DNA of 13,268 nt from assembly GCA_944363685.1 (NCBI GenBank), contig CALVUV010000027.1, forward strand, positions 1-13,268, written 5' to 3'. Each line of letters starts with the position of its first letter. The stretch's first letter is position 1. The translations under genes and the position numbers were made by a program. Under the pieces are notes generated by a model that saw only the letters and a program-made list of their open reading frames with translations, was not told the origin of the DNA and made no database searches. Positions 1 to 5,985 of the stretch are shown in pieces. The DNA comes from an uncultured Bacilli bacterium (GTDB taxonomy: Bacteria; Bacillota_I; Bacilli_A; RF39; UBA660).

Positions 1-162
1 AGAAGTGATGGATATAATGATGGAAAACAAGAAGGTAAAAGAGAAGGAAGAAAAGATACTGCAACTTCTATTGCTAAAACTATGTTAAAAGCAGGAGAAA
101 GTGTTAATAAGGTAATGAGTTATACAGGATTAAAGAAAAAAGATATTCAATTGTTGATGTAA
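1..162 (+). CDS. Rpn-nuclease-like C-terminal tail, copy A (5' end outside window)
   Basis: An open frame runs from the window edge to a TAA at 160-162, giving 53 residues. It starts in a Gly/Lys/Glu-rich linker (GYNDGKQEGKREGRKD) and continues into IAKTMLKAGESVNKVMSYTGLKKKDIQLLM-type sequence. That order, charged EGK repeats then a helix and a TGL-K-x-I turn, is what I recall from the far C-terminus of Rpn-family (PD-(D/E)XK_2, transposase-like) nucleases. No catalytic core is visible, so this could be the end of a full-length gene or another tail-only copy. Compared with copy B it has four extra codons in the charged linker and one Ser/Phe difference just after it. The family assignment is from memory of the tail pattern and is moderate. 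The start lies upstream of the window. Confidence 0.55.
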   Translation, partial: RSDGYNDGKQEGKREGRKDTATSIAKTMLKAGESVNKVMSYTGLKKKDIQLLM

Positions 163-168
163 GGAAGT

Positions 169-414
169 ATGAATATGGATAAATTAAAAGAATTAGGAAT
201 AGATGATGAATTTGGAGCTTATTATGATGCTGAGATAGTACATAGAAAAGAGATAAATTCTGCTAGAAGTGATGGATATAATGATGGAAAACAAGAAGGT
301 AAAAGAGAGACTGCAACTTTTATTGCTAAAACTATGTTAAAAGCAGGAGAAAGTGTTAATAAGGTAATGAGTTATACAGGATTAAAGAAAAAAGATATTC
401 AATTGTTGATGTAA
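169..414 (+). CDS. Small tail-only Rpn-like protein, tandem copy B
   Basis: This frame encodes 81 residues from the ATG at 169, or 79 from the ATG at 175. AAGGAAG at 161-167 is too close to the first ATG but lies 7 bases before the second, so 175 is the better start. The protein begins MDKLKELGIDDEFGAYYDAE, continues through a charged GYNDGKQEGKRE linker, and ends in SYTGLKKKDIQLLM. The whole chain resembles only the last third of an Rpn-type nuclease: no PD-(D/E)XK residues, membrane helix or signal peptide. It may be a genuine small protein (for example a tail that oligomerises with or antagonises a parent nuclease) or duplicated debris with a fortuitous ribosome site. The stop of copy A lies six bases upstream. 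No separate promoter is seen, so it would be co-transcribed with whatever precedes it. Confidence 0.5.
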   Translation: MNMDKLKELGIDDEFGAYYDAEIVHRKEINSARSDGYNDGKQEGKRETATFIAKTMLKAGESVNKVMSYTGLKKKDIQLLM

Positions 415-420
415 GGAAGT

Positions 421-666
421 ATGAATATGGATAAATTAAAAGAATTAGGAATAGATGATGAATTTGGAGCTTATTATGATGCTGAGATAGTACATAGAAA
501 AGAGATAAATTCTGCTAGAAGTGATGGATATAATGATGGAAAACAAGAAGGTAAAGGAGAGACTGCAACTTTTATTGCTAAAAATCTTCTTAAAATGAAT
601 TTATCTGTTAAAGATATAATGAAAGCGACTGGCCTTTCTAAAAAGCAAATAACAACATTGATGTAG
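421..666 (+). CDS. Small tail-only Rpn-like protein, tandem copy C with divergent end
   Basis: This is the third copy: 81 residues from the ATG at 421, or 79 from the ATG at 427. AAGGAAG at 413-419 again favours the second ATG. The first 54 residues match copy B except for one Arg-to-Gly change in the charged linker. After IAK the protein switches to a different ending, NLLKMNLSVKDIMKATGLSK, closing with ITTLM. This ending looks closer to the usual Rpn tail (NLLK...I...TGLS...I..L) than the ends of copies A and B. Its DNA also includes codons rare in the other copies (CTT, GCG, GGC). The gene ends at a TAG and is followed by a strong terminator. Function is unknown. The alternatives are a functional small protein or a recombination relic. 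Confidence 0.5.
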   Translation: MNMDKLKELGIDDEFGAYYDAEIVHRKEINSARSDGYNDGKQEGKGETATFIAKNLLKMNLSVKDIMKATGLSKKQITTLM

Positions 667-694
667 AAATTAATTATTAAAACTATATCTACTT

Positions 695-730
695 AAAGTT
701 CTCATGTATAGAGTGAGAACTTTCTTTTTT
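695..730 (+). terminator. Intrinsic terminator after the tandem array
   Basis: A perfect 10-bp stem pairs 695-704 (AAAGTTCTCA) with 714-723 (TGAGAACTTT) around a 9-base loop. It is followed by CTTTTTT at 724-730. It closes the tail-gene array and separates it from the ftsA promoter. Confidence 0.85.
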
Positions 731-733
731 CTC

Positions 734-762
734 TTGTTAAAAACATATTAATTATGTATAAT
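734..762 (+). promoter_or_regulatory. Sigma-A-type promoter of ftsA-ftsZ
   Basis: TTGTTA at 734-739 and TATAAT at 757-762 are separated by exactly 17 bases. Transcription would begin near 769, giving a leader of about 40 bases to ftsA. The position directly after a terminator supports it. Confidence 0.75.
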
Positions 763-808
763 TAATTATAGAATAAAAAGGGTAATGGTAGAAAGGTTGT
801 GAATTATC

Positions 809-2041
809 ATGGCTCATATCTATACAGGTCTTGATATTGGTAATGGCTATATAAAAGTAATAGTTGTGAATGCTAATCTTAATAAATATTACGTTCTTGC
901 TACTACTTCAGTTAAAACTAATGGACTTAAAAAAAATGTTATATATGATGAGAAGAAGTTAAAAAATTCCTTAATTACTGCTATTAAGAATACAGAAGAG
1001 AAAATTGGTATGAAAATTAGAGAAGTAATACTTTGTCTTCCTGCTAATAGAGCTAGTATGACTATTGAACATGGTTTTGTAAATATAAAAGGTGATAGAG
1101 TAAGGGGAAGAGATGTTAGTAATGTATTTGAAGATACTATACTAGATAGTTATGATAATACTCGGGAACTTGTTAGTTGTTTACCTATTTCTTTTACGGT
1201 TGATGATGAAGCTAGTGTAAGTAATCCAATAGATGAAGAAGGAGAAAAACTTTTTATGAAAGGTGTAGTTGCTACTTCTCCAAAGAATGAAATTTATCCT
1301 TTTATAGATATAGTTAGAAGTTTAGGACTTAATATTACAGATATTGTTTATAATATCCAAGCTGATTATTATACAGTTTCTAGTAAAGATTTAGATAGAA
1401 AATTAGGGGCTGTTATAAATATAGGTAATGATATTACTAGTGTTGGTATTTTTAATAAAGGTATTATGATTAAGAATTCTTATATTCCTGTTGGTAGTAG
1501 TAGTGTTGATAAAGATATATCTTTTGTATATAAAATAGATTTACCTATGGCAAAAGAATTGAAAGAGAAGTTTGCTATTTCTTCTTCTAGATATGCTGAT
1601 AGTAATGATTTAGAAGTTGTTGCTAATAGTGAGAATAAAAAAATTACAATTAATCAGGTACAAATTTCTGAAGTTATAGAATCTAGATTAAAAGAAATAC
1701 TAAAACTTGCAAAAAATGAGATAAATCGCTTAACAAAACGAGAAATAAGTTATATAATTGTAGTAGGTGGTATTAGTGAACTAGCAGGTTTTAACTATAT
1801 TGTTGAGGATGTTTTGGGGAGAAATGCTAGTTGTATGAATATGACTTTAATTGGTGCTAGACATAATAAGTATTCGAGTGCTTTTGGAAGTTGTATATAT
1901 TATGATAAGAAGTGTACATTAAGAGAAAAAAATGGTAATATGTTTGATGAAGTGGATATAGATAATTTTGTATCACCTAAAAAGAGAAATGGTAATAATG
2001 ATATATCTAATAAATTTTTTGGTCACTTTTTTGATAACTAA
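809..2041 (+). CDS. ftsA: Cell division protein FtsA (actin-like membrane tether of the Z ring)
   Basis: FtsA is an actin-fold ATPase that anchors FtsZ filaments to the membrane and recruits later division proteins. The 410 residues match the family length. The first phosphate loop is GLDIGNGYIKV (7-17), a 1C-type domain follows at roughly 80-165, the second phosphate motif is GAVINIGNDITSVGIF (200-215), and the adenosine motif is IIVVGGISELAG (316-327). The chain ends in NKFFGHFFDN, a short aromatic segment that could be the membrane-targeting helix. The second phosphate motif has Asn204 where most relatives have Asp, and NDIT in place of the glycine-rich GGGT. The ATG at 809 is preceded by AGAAAGGTTGTGA, a near match to the anti-Shine-Dalgarno complement. 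It forms an operon with ftsZ, 18 bases downstream, under the promoter at 734-762. Identification is secure from motifs and from its partner. Confidence 0.93.
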   Translation: MAHIYTGLDIGNGYIKVIVVNANLNKYYVLATTSVKTNGLKKNVIYDEKKLKNSLITAIKNTEEKIGMKIREVILCLPANRASMTIEHGFVNIKGDRVRGRDVSNVFEDTILDSYDNTRELVSCLPISFTVDDEASVSNPIDEEGEKLFMKGVVATSPKNEIYPFIDIVRSLGLNITDIVYNIQADYYTVSSKDLDRKLGAVINIGNDITSVGIFNKGIMIKNSYIPVGSSSVDKDISFVYKIDLPMAKELKEKFAISSSRYADSNDLEVVANSENKKITINQVQISEVIESRLKEILKLAKNEINRLTKREISYIIVVGGISELAGFNYIVEDVLGRNASCMNMTLIGARHNKYSSAFGSCIYYDKKCTLREKNGNMFDEVDIDNFVSPKKRNGNNDISNKFFGHFFDN

Positions 2042-2059
2042 TTAAGGAGGAAACATAGT

Positions 2060-3190
2060 ATGGGAAACGGACTAGAAATGGATCAATTAGCGAAAATTAA
2101 AGTAATCGGTTGTGGTGGCGGCGGTGGTAATGCCGTTAATAGAATGGTTGAATCAGGTGTTAAAGGAGTAGAATTTATAGTTGCTAATACAGATTTACAA
2201 GTTTTAAATAATTCTAAAGCAGATGTAAAAATTCAATTAGGAGCTAATTTAACTGATGGATTAGGAGCAGGTAGTCGTCCTGATATTGGAAGAGAGGCTG
2301 CACTTGAATCTAAAAAAGAAATAGAAGATGCTCTAACTGGTGCTGATATGGTTTTCATTACTTGTGGAATGGGTGGTGGAACTGGTACTGGTGCTGCTCC
2401 TGTTGTTGCTGAGATAGCACAAGCGCTTGGAGCATTAACAGTTGCTATTGTTACTAAACCATTTACTTTTGAAGGTAGAAAAAGAATGGAGAATGCTTTA
2501 AAAGGATTAGAGGAACTTGAAAAGCATGTTGATACTTTAATAGTGATACCTAATGATAGATTAAGAGAAATTATTGATAAGACTACACCAATGTTAGAGG
2601 CTTTTAAAGAAGTTGATAATGTACTTAGAAGAGGTGTTCAATCTATATCAGATTTAATAGCAGTAGTTGGACTTGTTAACCTTGATTTTGCAGATGTTCA
2701 ATCTGTTATGAAAGATTCTGGTCGTGCTATTATTGGTATTGGTATTGGTATGGGTGAAGATAGAGCGATAGAAGCTGCTAAACAAGCTGTGGCTAGTCCT
2801 CTTTTGGAAACTAGTATTAGTGGAGCAACAGATGCTATTATTAATATAACTGGTGGTGTTAATTTAACATTATTTGAAGCAGAACAAGCTGCAGAAGTTG
2901 TTAGAGCAGCATCTGGTAATGATATTAATACAATATTTGGTTCTGTTATTAATGAAAACTTATCTGATGAAGTTATTGTTACTGTAATTGCTACTGGTTT
3001 TGATAGAAAAGAACAAGGAGAGGTGAAACAACCAATTTTCTCTAATACTCAACAAACTAGAAGAAGTAGTAGAGAAGATAATCCTTATGTAGTTGCAATG
3101 AGTGAAAATAATGATGACGATGATGATGGAGAAGTATTAGATGATACTGATTATGATTTTCCTCCATTTTTAAGAGATAAGAATTTCTAA
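2060..3190 (+). CDS. ftsZ: Cell division protein FtsZ (tubulin-like GTPase)
   Basis: FtsZ polymerises at mid-cell in a GTP-dependent way to form the Z ring. The 376 residues contain the N-terminal nucleotide site GCGGGGGNAVNRMV (17-30), the tubulin signature GGGTGTG (105-111), the T7 synergy loop NLDFADV (207-213) with both catalytic aspartates, and the C-terminal domain to about 316. A short acidic linker containing a run of five Asp (352-356) follows, then the conserved tail FPPFLRDKNF, the peptide that binds FtsA. AAGGAGG at 2044-2050 lies 9 bases before the ATG, one of the strongest ribosome sites in the window, which fits high expression. It is co-transcribed with ftsA and closed by the hairpin at 3192-3225. 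Nothing is truncated. Confidence 0.98.
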   Translation: MGNGLEMDQLAKIKVIGCGGGGGNAVNRMVESGVKGVEFIVANTDLQVLNNSKADVKIQLGANLTDGLGAGSRPDIGREAALESKKEIEDALTGADMVFITCGMGGGTGTGAAPVVAEIAQALGALTVAIVTKPFTFEGRKRMENALKGLEELEKHVDTLIVIPNDRLREIIDKTTPMLEAFKEVDNVLRRGVQSISDLIAVVGLVNLDFADVQSVMKDSGRAIIGIGIGMGEDRAIEAAKQAVASPLLETSISGATDAIINITGGVNLTLFEAEQAAEVVRAASGNDINTIFGSVINENLSDEVIVTVIATGFDRKEQGEVKQPIFSNTQQTRRSSREDNPYVVAMSENNDDDDDGEVLDDTDYDFPPFLRDKNF

Positions 3191-3191
3191 G

Positions 3192-3225
3192 ATAGTTGTT
3201 AAAATATAGTTTTACAACTATTTTT
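3192..3225 (+). terminator. Intrinsic terminator of ftsA-ftsZ
   Basis: 3192-3199 pairs with 3214-3221 (ATAGTTGT/ACAACTAT). The stem continues through AAAA/TTTT after one bulged T at 3200, around a TATAG loop, and is followed by TTTTT. It begins one base after the ftsZ stop codon. Confidence 0.85.
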
Positions 3226-3236
3226 AATTAAAAGTA

Positions 3237-3264
3237 TTGATAACATCTGGTAAACTATGATAAT
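3237..3264 (+). promoter_or_regulatory. Promoter-like site in front of the decayed DUF6273 locus
   Basis: TTGATA at 3237-3242 and GATAAT at 3259-3264 have a 16-base spacer, directly downstream of the ftsZ terminator. The same TTGATA...TGATAATAT arrangement precedes the intact paralogue (11060-11088). Both sites are followed by an AAGATARG-type purine stretch, which suggests shared ancestry of the two upstream regions. It would now drive only a short untranslated RNA. Confidence 0.5.
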
Positions 3265-3322
3265 ATAAAAATGGGTGTAATAAGATAAGAAGTAAAGAGA
3301 GTTAAGATTAATTAGGCAATAA

Positions 3323-3496
3323 GAAAACAATTTTTCATTAAGAATAATATTTTTTGCTGGTACTGGGGGTGGGACTCCGGCTATTTCTTCAGAATTGTAC
3401 AGTATAAAGCCGTCCATGAATCTAAAATCAAACGTTATCATAATAGGAGGAGATGGAACTAAACAAAATCCATTTACTTTGGAATTATCTAGCTAA
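3323..3496 (+). pseudogene. 3' remnant of a DUF6273-type surface protein gene
   Basis: The frame ending at TAA 3494-3496 is open back to 3323 and has no credible start codon. Its product ends SIKPSMNLKSNVIIIGGDGT, then KQNPFTLELSS. This matches almost residue for residue the closing motif of the intact protein at 11268-13106 (YGIKPSFNLKPNVIITSGDG, then TKNNPFILSVE). Only the last repeat module's end survives; the membrane anchor, first domain and rest of the module are gone. It is framed by its own promoter-like site upstream and terminator downstream, as expected if an internal deletion removed the body of a once complete gene. The first 30 or so residues of the open frame (up to about 3360) are not clearly homologous. 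A 3' fragment moved here by recombination is the alternative. Confidence 0.8.
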
Positions 3497-3523
3497 AGAG
3501 GACTTACCTCTTTTTCTTTTTTT
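3495..3523 (+). terminator. Intrinsic terminator of the decayed locus
   Basis: AAAGAGG (3495-3501) pairs with CCTCTTT (3507-3513) around a 5-base loop, followed by a T-rich tract to 3523. It begins within the remnant's stop codon, so it looks like the original terminator of the lost gene. Confidence 0.85.
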
Positions 3524-3531
3524 CATATAAT
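3504..3531 (+). promoter_or_regulatory. Possible promoter of the rhodanese gene
   Basis: TATAAT at 3526-3531 matches the -10 consensus, but the only -35 candidate, TTACCT at 3504-3509, is poor and lies inside the upstream terminator. Transcription would start near 3538, leaving a leader of about 9 bases before the ATG at 3547, so the transcript would be close to leaderless. Readthrough of the upstream terminator is the alternative. Confidence 0.35.
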
Positions 3532-3546
3532 ATAGTGGTGTTATGT

Positions 3547-3819
3547 ATGGAAATAGATTATGAAGATATTAAATATTTAGATAATCCTAATATAATTGAT
3601 ATTAGAGATCATTATTTATATGAAAGAGGTCATCTTAAAGGTTCTAAAAATATTCCTTTAAGAGTTTTAAGGACTATGCCTGAGAAGTATTTATTTCTTG
3701 ATAAAACATATTATTTAATATGTGAAACTGGTTTTACTAGTAAAAGACTTTCAAATATCTTAAATACTAAAGGATATCATACTTATAGTATAAAATCTGG
3801 TTATGAAAAAATATCTTGA
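3547..3819 (+). CDS. Single-domain rhodanese-like protein
   Basis: Rhodaneses carry sulfur as a persulfide on an active-site cysteine. This is a compact stand-alone domain of 90 residues. It shows NIIDIRDHYLYERGHLKGSKNIP (split here as NIIDIRDHYLYERGH and LKGSKNIP, residues 15-37), the usual D-x-R...GH-x-x-G-x-x-N-I-P pattern. The catalytic loop is CETGFTS (59-65) with Cys59 in place, and the fold closes with GYEKIS instead of the common GG-x-x-x-W. I chose the ATG at 3547, because AGTGGTG at 3534-3540 lies 6 bases upstream and homology begins there. GTG codons at 3535 and 3538 would extend it by up to four residues. The sulfur acceptor is unknown. The gene lies between the decayed locus and rmuC, and its stop codon is part of the rmuC promoter. 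Confidence 0.85.
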   Translation: MEIDYEDIKYLDNPNIIDIRDHYLYERGHLKGSKNIPLRVLRTMPEKYLFLDKTYYLICETGFTSKRLSNILNTKGYHTYSIKSGYEKIS

Positions 3820-3844
3820 CGAAAATTTGTTCTACCTGTATATT
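3816..3844 (+). promoter_or_regulatory. Sigma-A-type promoter of rmuC
   Basis: TTGACG (3816-3821) and TATATT (3839-3844) are separated by 17 bases. The -35 hexamer contains the TGA stop codon of the rhodanese gene (3817-3819). The expected start near 3851 falls at the AGGAGGA ribosome site, so the leader is about 14 bases. Confidence 0.7.
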
Positions 3845-3864
3845 ATATATAGGAGGATTTATTT

Positions 3865-4950
3865 ATGGATTACTTAATTATAATATTACTTGTATTAATA
3901 ATTATTTTAATAGTTATATCTCTTATGAAAAATATTAATGAGTCTAAAATAACTGATAGACTTAATAATTTAGAGATTAATACTATTAAAGAGTTAAATG
4001 AATTTAAAGATGGTTTAACTAGGAATTTAACTGATGATTTTACTAAGTTAAATGAAAGCTTGGAAAAGAGATTACTTGCTATTAATGAAGGTGTTAATGA
4101 GAGAATTAATCAGAATTTTGAAAAGACTAATAAAACTTTTACTTCAGTAATAGAACGTCTTAGTAAGATAGATGAAGCTCAGAAGAAGATAGATACATTA
4201 TCTACTGATATAATCTCTTTACAGAGTATTTTAACTGATAAAAAGACTAGAGGTATTTATGGTGAAGTTAATTTAAAACATATCTTAGTAAATGTTTTTG
4301 GGGAAGGGAATGATTCTATTTATAGATTACAATATACACTACCTAATGGTACTATTGCAGATTCTGTTCTTTTCGCACCAGATCCTCTTGGTACTATTGC
4401 AATAGATTCTAAATTTCCTTTAGAACATTATCAAATAATGGTTGATAAAGATTTATCTAAAAGTGAAAGAGAAGCTGCTACTAAGGCTTTTAAAATAGAT
4501 GTTAAAAAACATATAGATGCTATTAGTAGTAAATATATTATAGATGGTGTTACAAGTGATCAAGCGATTATGTTTTTACCTGCTGAAGCGATATTTGCAG
4601 AGATTAATGCATATCATCCTGATTTAATAGAATATGCTTATAAAAGAAGAATTTGGTTAACTAGTCCTACTACTTTAATGTCAACTTTAACAGTTATTCA
4701 AATGATTATTAAGAATATGGAAAAAGATAAATATACTTCTATTATTCATGAAGAATTAAATAAATTAAGTTTAGAGTTTGCAAGATATAAAGAACGTTGG
4801 GATAAATTATCACGTAGTATTCAAGCGGTTAATAAAGATGTAGAGAATGTTTCTATTACTACAGATAAAATTAGTAAAAAATTTGAAAGTATCAATAAAG
4901 TAGAGTTTAAAGATGCTAAAGAAATAGATAATAACAATTTACTTGACTAA
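3865..4950 (+). CDS. rmuC: RmuC-family DNA recombination/maintenance protein
   Basis: RmuC proteins have a restriction-nuclease-like fold and limit rearrangements at inverted repeats; the biochemical activity is poorly defined. The 361 residues start with one hydrophobic helix (3-20), then a long coiled coil (about 25-120). The conserved core follows: KKTRGIYGE (126-134), IDSKFPLEHY (180-189), FLPAEAIFAEI (237-247) and WLTSPTTLM (264-272). All are hallmark motifs of the family. A second helical stretch follows the core. AGGAGGA at 3851-3857 lies 7 bases before the ATG. It has its own promoter, and its final codons overlap the -35 of the sortase promoter. No truncation is seen, and the assignment is secure at family level. 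Confidence 0.93.
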   Translation: MDYLIIILLVLIIILIVISLMKNINESKITDRLNNLEINTIKELNEFKDGLTRNLTDDFTKLNESLEKRLLAINEGVNERINQNFEKTNKTFTSVIERLSKIDEAQKKIDTLSTDIISLQSILTDKKTRGIYGEVNLKHILVNVFGEGNDSIYRLQYTLPNGTIADSVLFAPDPLGTIAIDSKFPLEHYQIMVDKDLSKSEREAATKAFKIDVKKHIDAISSKYIIDGVTSDQAIMFLPAEAIFAEINAYHPDLIEYAYKRRIWLTSPTTLMSTLTVIQMIIKNMEKDKYTSIIHEELNKLSLEFARYKERWDKLSRSIQAVNKDVENVSITTDKISKKFESINKVEFKDAKEIDNNNLLD

Positions 4951-4971
4951 GAAAATATGATAATATCTAAT
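4943..4971 (+). promoter_or_regulatory. Promoter of the sortase gene
   Basis: TTGACT (4943-4948) lies 17 bases before TCTAAT (4966-4971). The -35 lies over the last codons and stop of rmuC. A TATGATAATAT stretch at 4956-4966, also found at two other promoters here, overlaps the spacer and could supply an alternative -10. Confidence 0.55.
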
Positions 4972-4990
4972 AAAGGTAAGGTATTATATT

Positions 4991-5935
4991 ATGAAAATAT
5001 TAAAATTTATAGGAAATTTAGTTGAAGTTATTGTAACTTTTATAAATAAAGTAGTTTGGTATTTTTGTTATTATATTTATTTAGGTATTTATACTATTTT
5101 TAGAATTGATTCTAAAAACTTAAAAGTTAAACTTCAAAAAAGACTTCTTAAACCTGAACTTATTATGATTGTTACTCTTTATGTTGTAACTTTTGTTACG
5201 GTGTTAAAAATGCTTTTACCTATGGACATGTTAATAGAAAAAGATTCTATTGATATTACTAAAGTTGATACAGTTGATGTAAATGAAAATATTAGTGATG
5301 AGGGTTTAGAAGAGAATAAACAAAATAATTATAGTAATAGTGCTGATTATTATAAAAGATATTTAACTTATGATATTAATAATGTAGATTTTCCTCAGTT
5401 AAGTTCTATTAATCCTGATACAGTTGCTTTTTTAAAAGTAGATGGTACTAATATAAATTATCCTATTGTTAAGAGTGTAGATAATGATTATTATTTAACT
5501 CATAGTTTTGATAAGAGTTATAACACTAAAGGTTGGACTTATGCTGATTATCGTAATGATTTTAATAATTTAGATAATAATAGAAATGTTATTATTTATG
5601 GACATCATTTACTTAATAATACTATGTTTGGTACTTTAGGTAATATTAGTAATAGTTCTAATTTGGATTTTAAAATATATTTGAAGACAAATAATCATAT
5701 GTATGTTTATCAAGTGTTTTCTAGTTATCAAATAGAAGTTGAAGTTACTTATTTACAAACAGATTTTTTAAATGATAATAAATATCTTGAATTTTTAAAT
5801 CTTTTAAAAGAAAGAAGTAGTAAAGACTATAATATTTCTTTAAATGCTAATGATAAAATAATTACTCTTTCTACTTGTTCAATAGATAATACAGAAAGAA
5901 TTGTTGTACATGGAAAATTGTTAAGTATAAACTAA
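4991..5935 (+). CDS. srtB: Class B sortase with an extended two-helix N-terminus
   Basis: Sortases cleave a sorting motif in a surface protein and join it to the cell wall. Of the 314 residues, the first 80 hold two hydrophobic segments (about 12-37 and 57-76), where most class B sortases have only one. A polar spacer (about 82-120) follows. The catalytic domain shows AFLKVDGTNINYPIVKS (146-162), DNDYYLTHSFD, GWTYADYRND (181-190), the catalytic His in IIYGHHLLNNTMFG (201-214), the catalytic Cys in TLSTC (Cys296) and the Arg in ERIVVHGKL (Arg303). The whole triad is present. AAAGGTAAGG before the ATG is the ribosome site. No gene in this window carries a C-terminal sorting signal, so its substrates are elsewhere. 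Symbol given by class. Confidence 0.9.
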   Translation: MKILKFIGNLVEVIVTFINKVVWYFCYYIYLGIYTIFRIDSKNLKVKLQKRLLKPELIMIVTLYVVTFVTVLKMLLPMDMLIEKDSIDITKVDTVDVNENISDEGLEENKQNNYSNSADYYKRYLTYDINNVDFPQLSSINPDTVAFLKVDGTNINYPIVKSVDNDYYLTHSFDKSYNTKGWTYADYRNDFNNLDNNRNVIIYGHHLLNNTMFGTLGNISNSSNLDFKIYLKTNNHMYVYQVFSSYQIEVEVTYLQTDFLNDNKYLEFLNLLKERSSKDYNISLNANDKIITLSTCSIDNTERIVVHGKLLSIN

Positions 5936-5944
5936 CAATTTTTT
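5914..5944 (+). terminator. Intrinsic terminator of the sortase gene
   Basis: A perfect 10-bp stem pairs 5914-5923 (AAAATTGTTA) with 5933-5942 (TAACAATTTT) around a 9-base loop, ending in a T run to 5944. The sortase stop codon (5933-5935) is inside the stem. Confidence 0.8.
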
Positions 5945-5985
5945 CGTATACTAAAAATAAATTAGAATAAATTGTATTAGGTGAT

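Larger units (their letters stand above)
1..666 (+). repeat. Three-copy tandem repeat, 252-bp unit
   Basis: Copy A (from within the unit to 168), copy B (169-420) and copy C (421-666) are direct head-to-tail repeats. B and C differ at one base over about the first 162 positions. A and B differ by a 12-base indel plus one or two bases over their shared part. The full unit is 252 bp, an exact multiple of three, so all copies lie in the same frame, separated by a stop codon and the six bases GGAAGT. The near-identity points to recent duplication, or to homogenisation by recombination. Copy C departs sharply from the repeat after about position 583. Confidence 0.95.

Noticed and set aside
1..666. 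The tandem repeats as a CRISPR array or a mobile element
   Set aside because: The repeats are 252-bp coding units without spacers, terminal inverted repeats or target-site duplications.
3199..3441. An 80-codon open frame on the minus strand
   Set aside because: It runs antisense across the ftsZ terminator and the DUF6273 remnant, whose plus-strand frame has real homology. There is no ribosome site or promoter for it.
3535..3546. GTG starts at 3535 and 3538 for the rhodanese
   Set aside because: They form the ribosome site AGTGGTG for ATG 3547 and would add only VVLC-type residues outside the domain.
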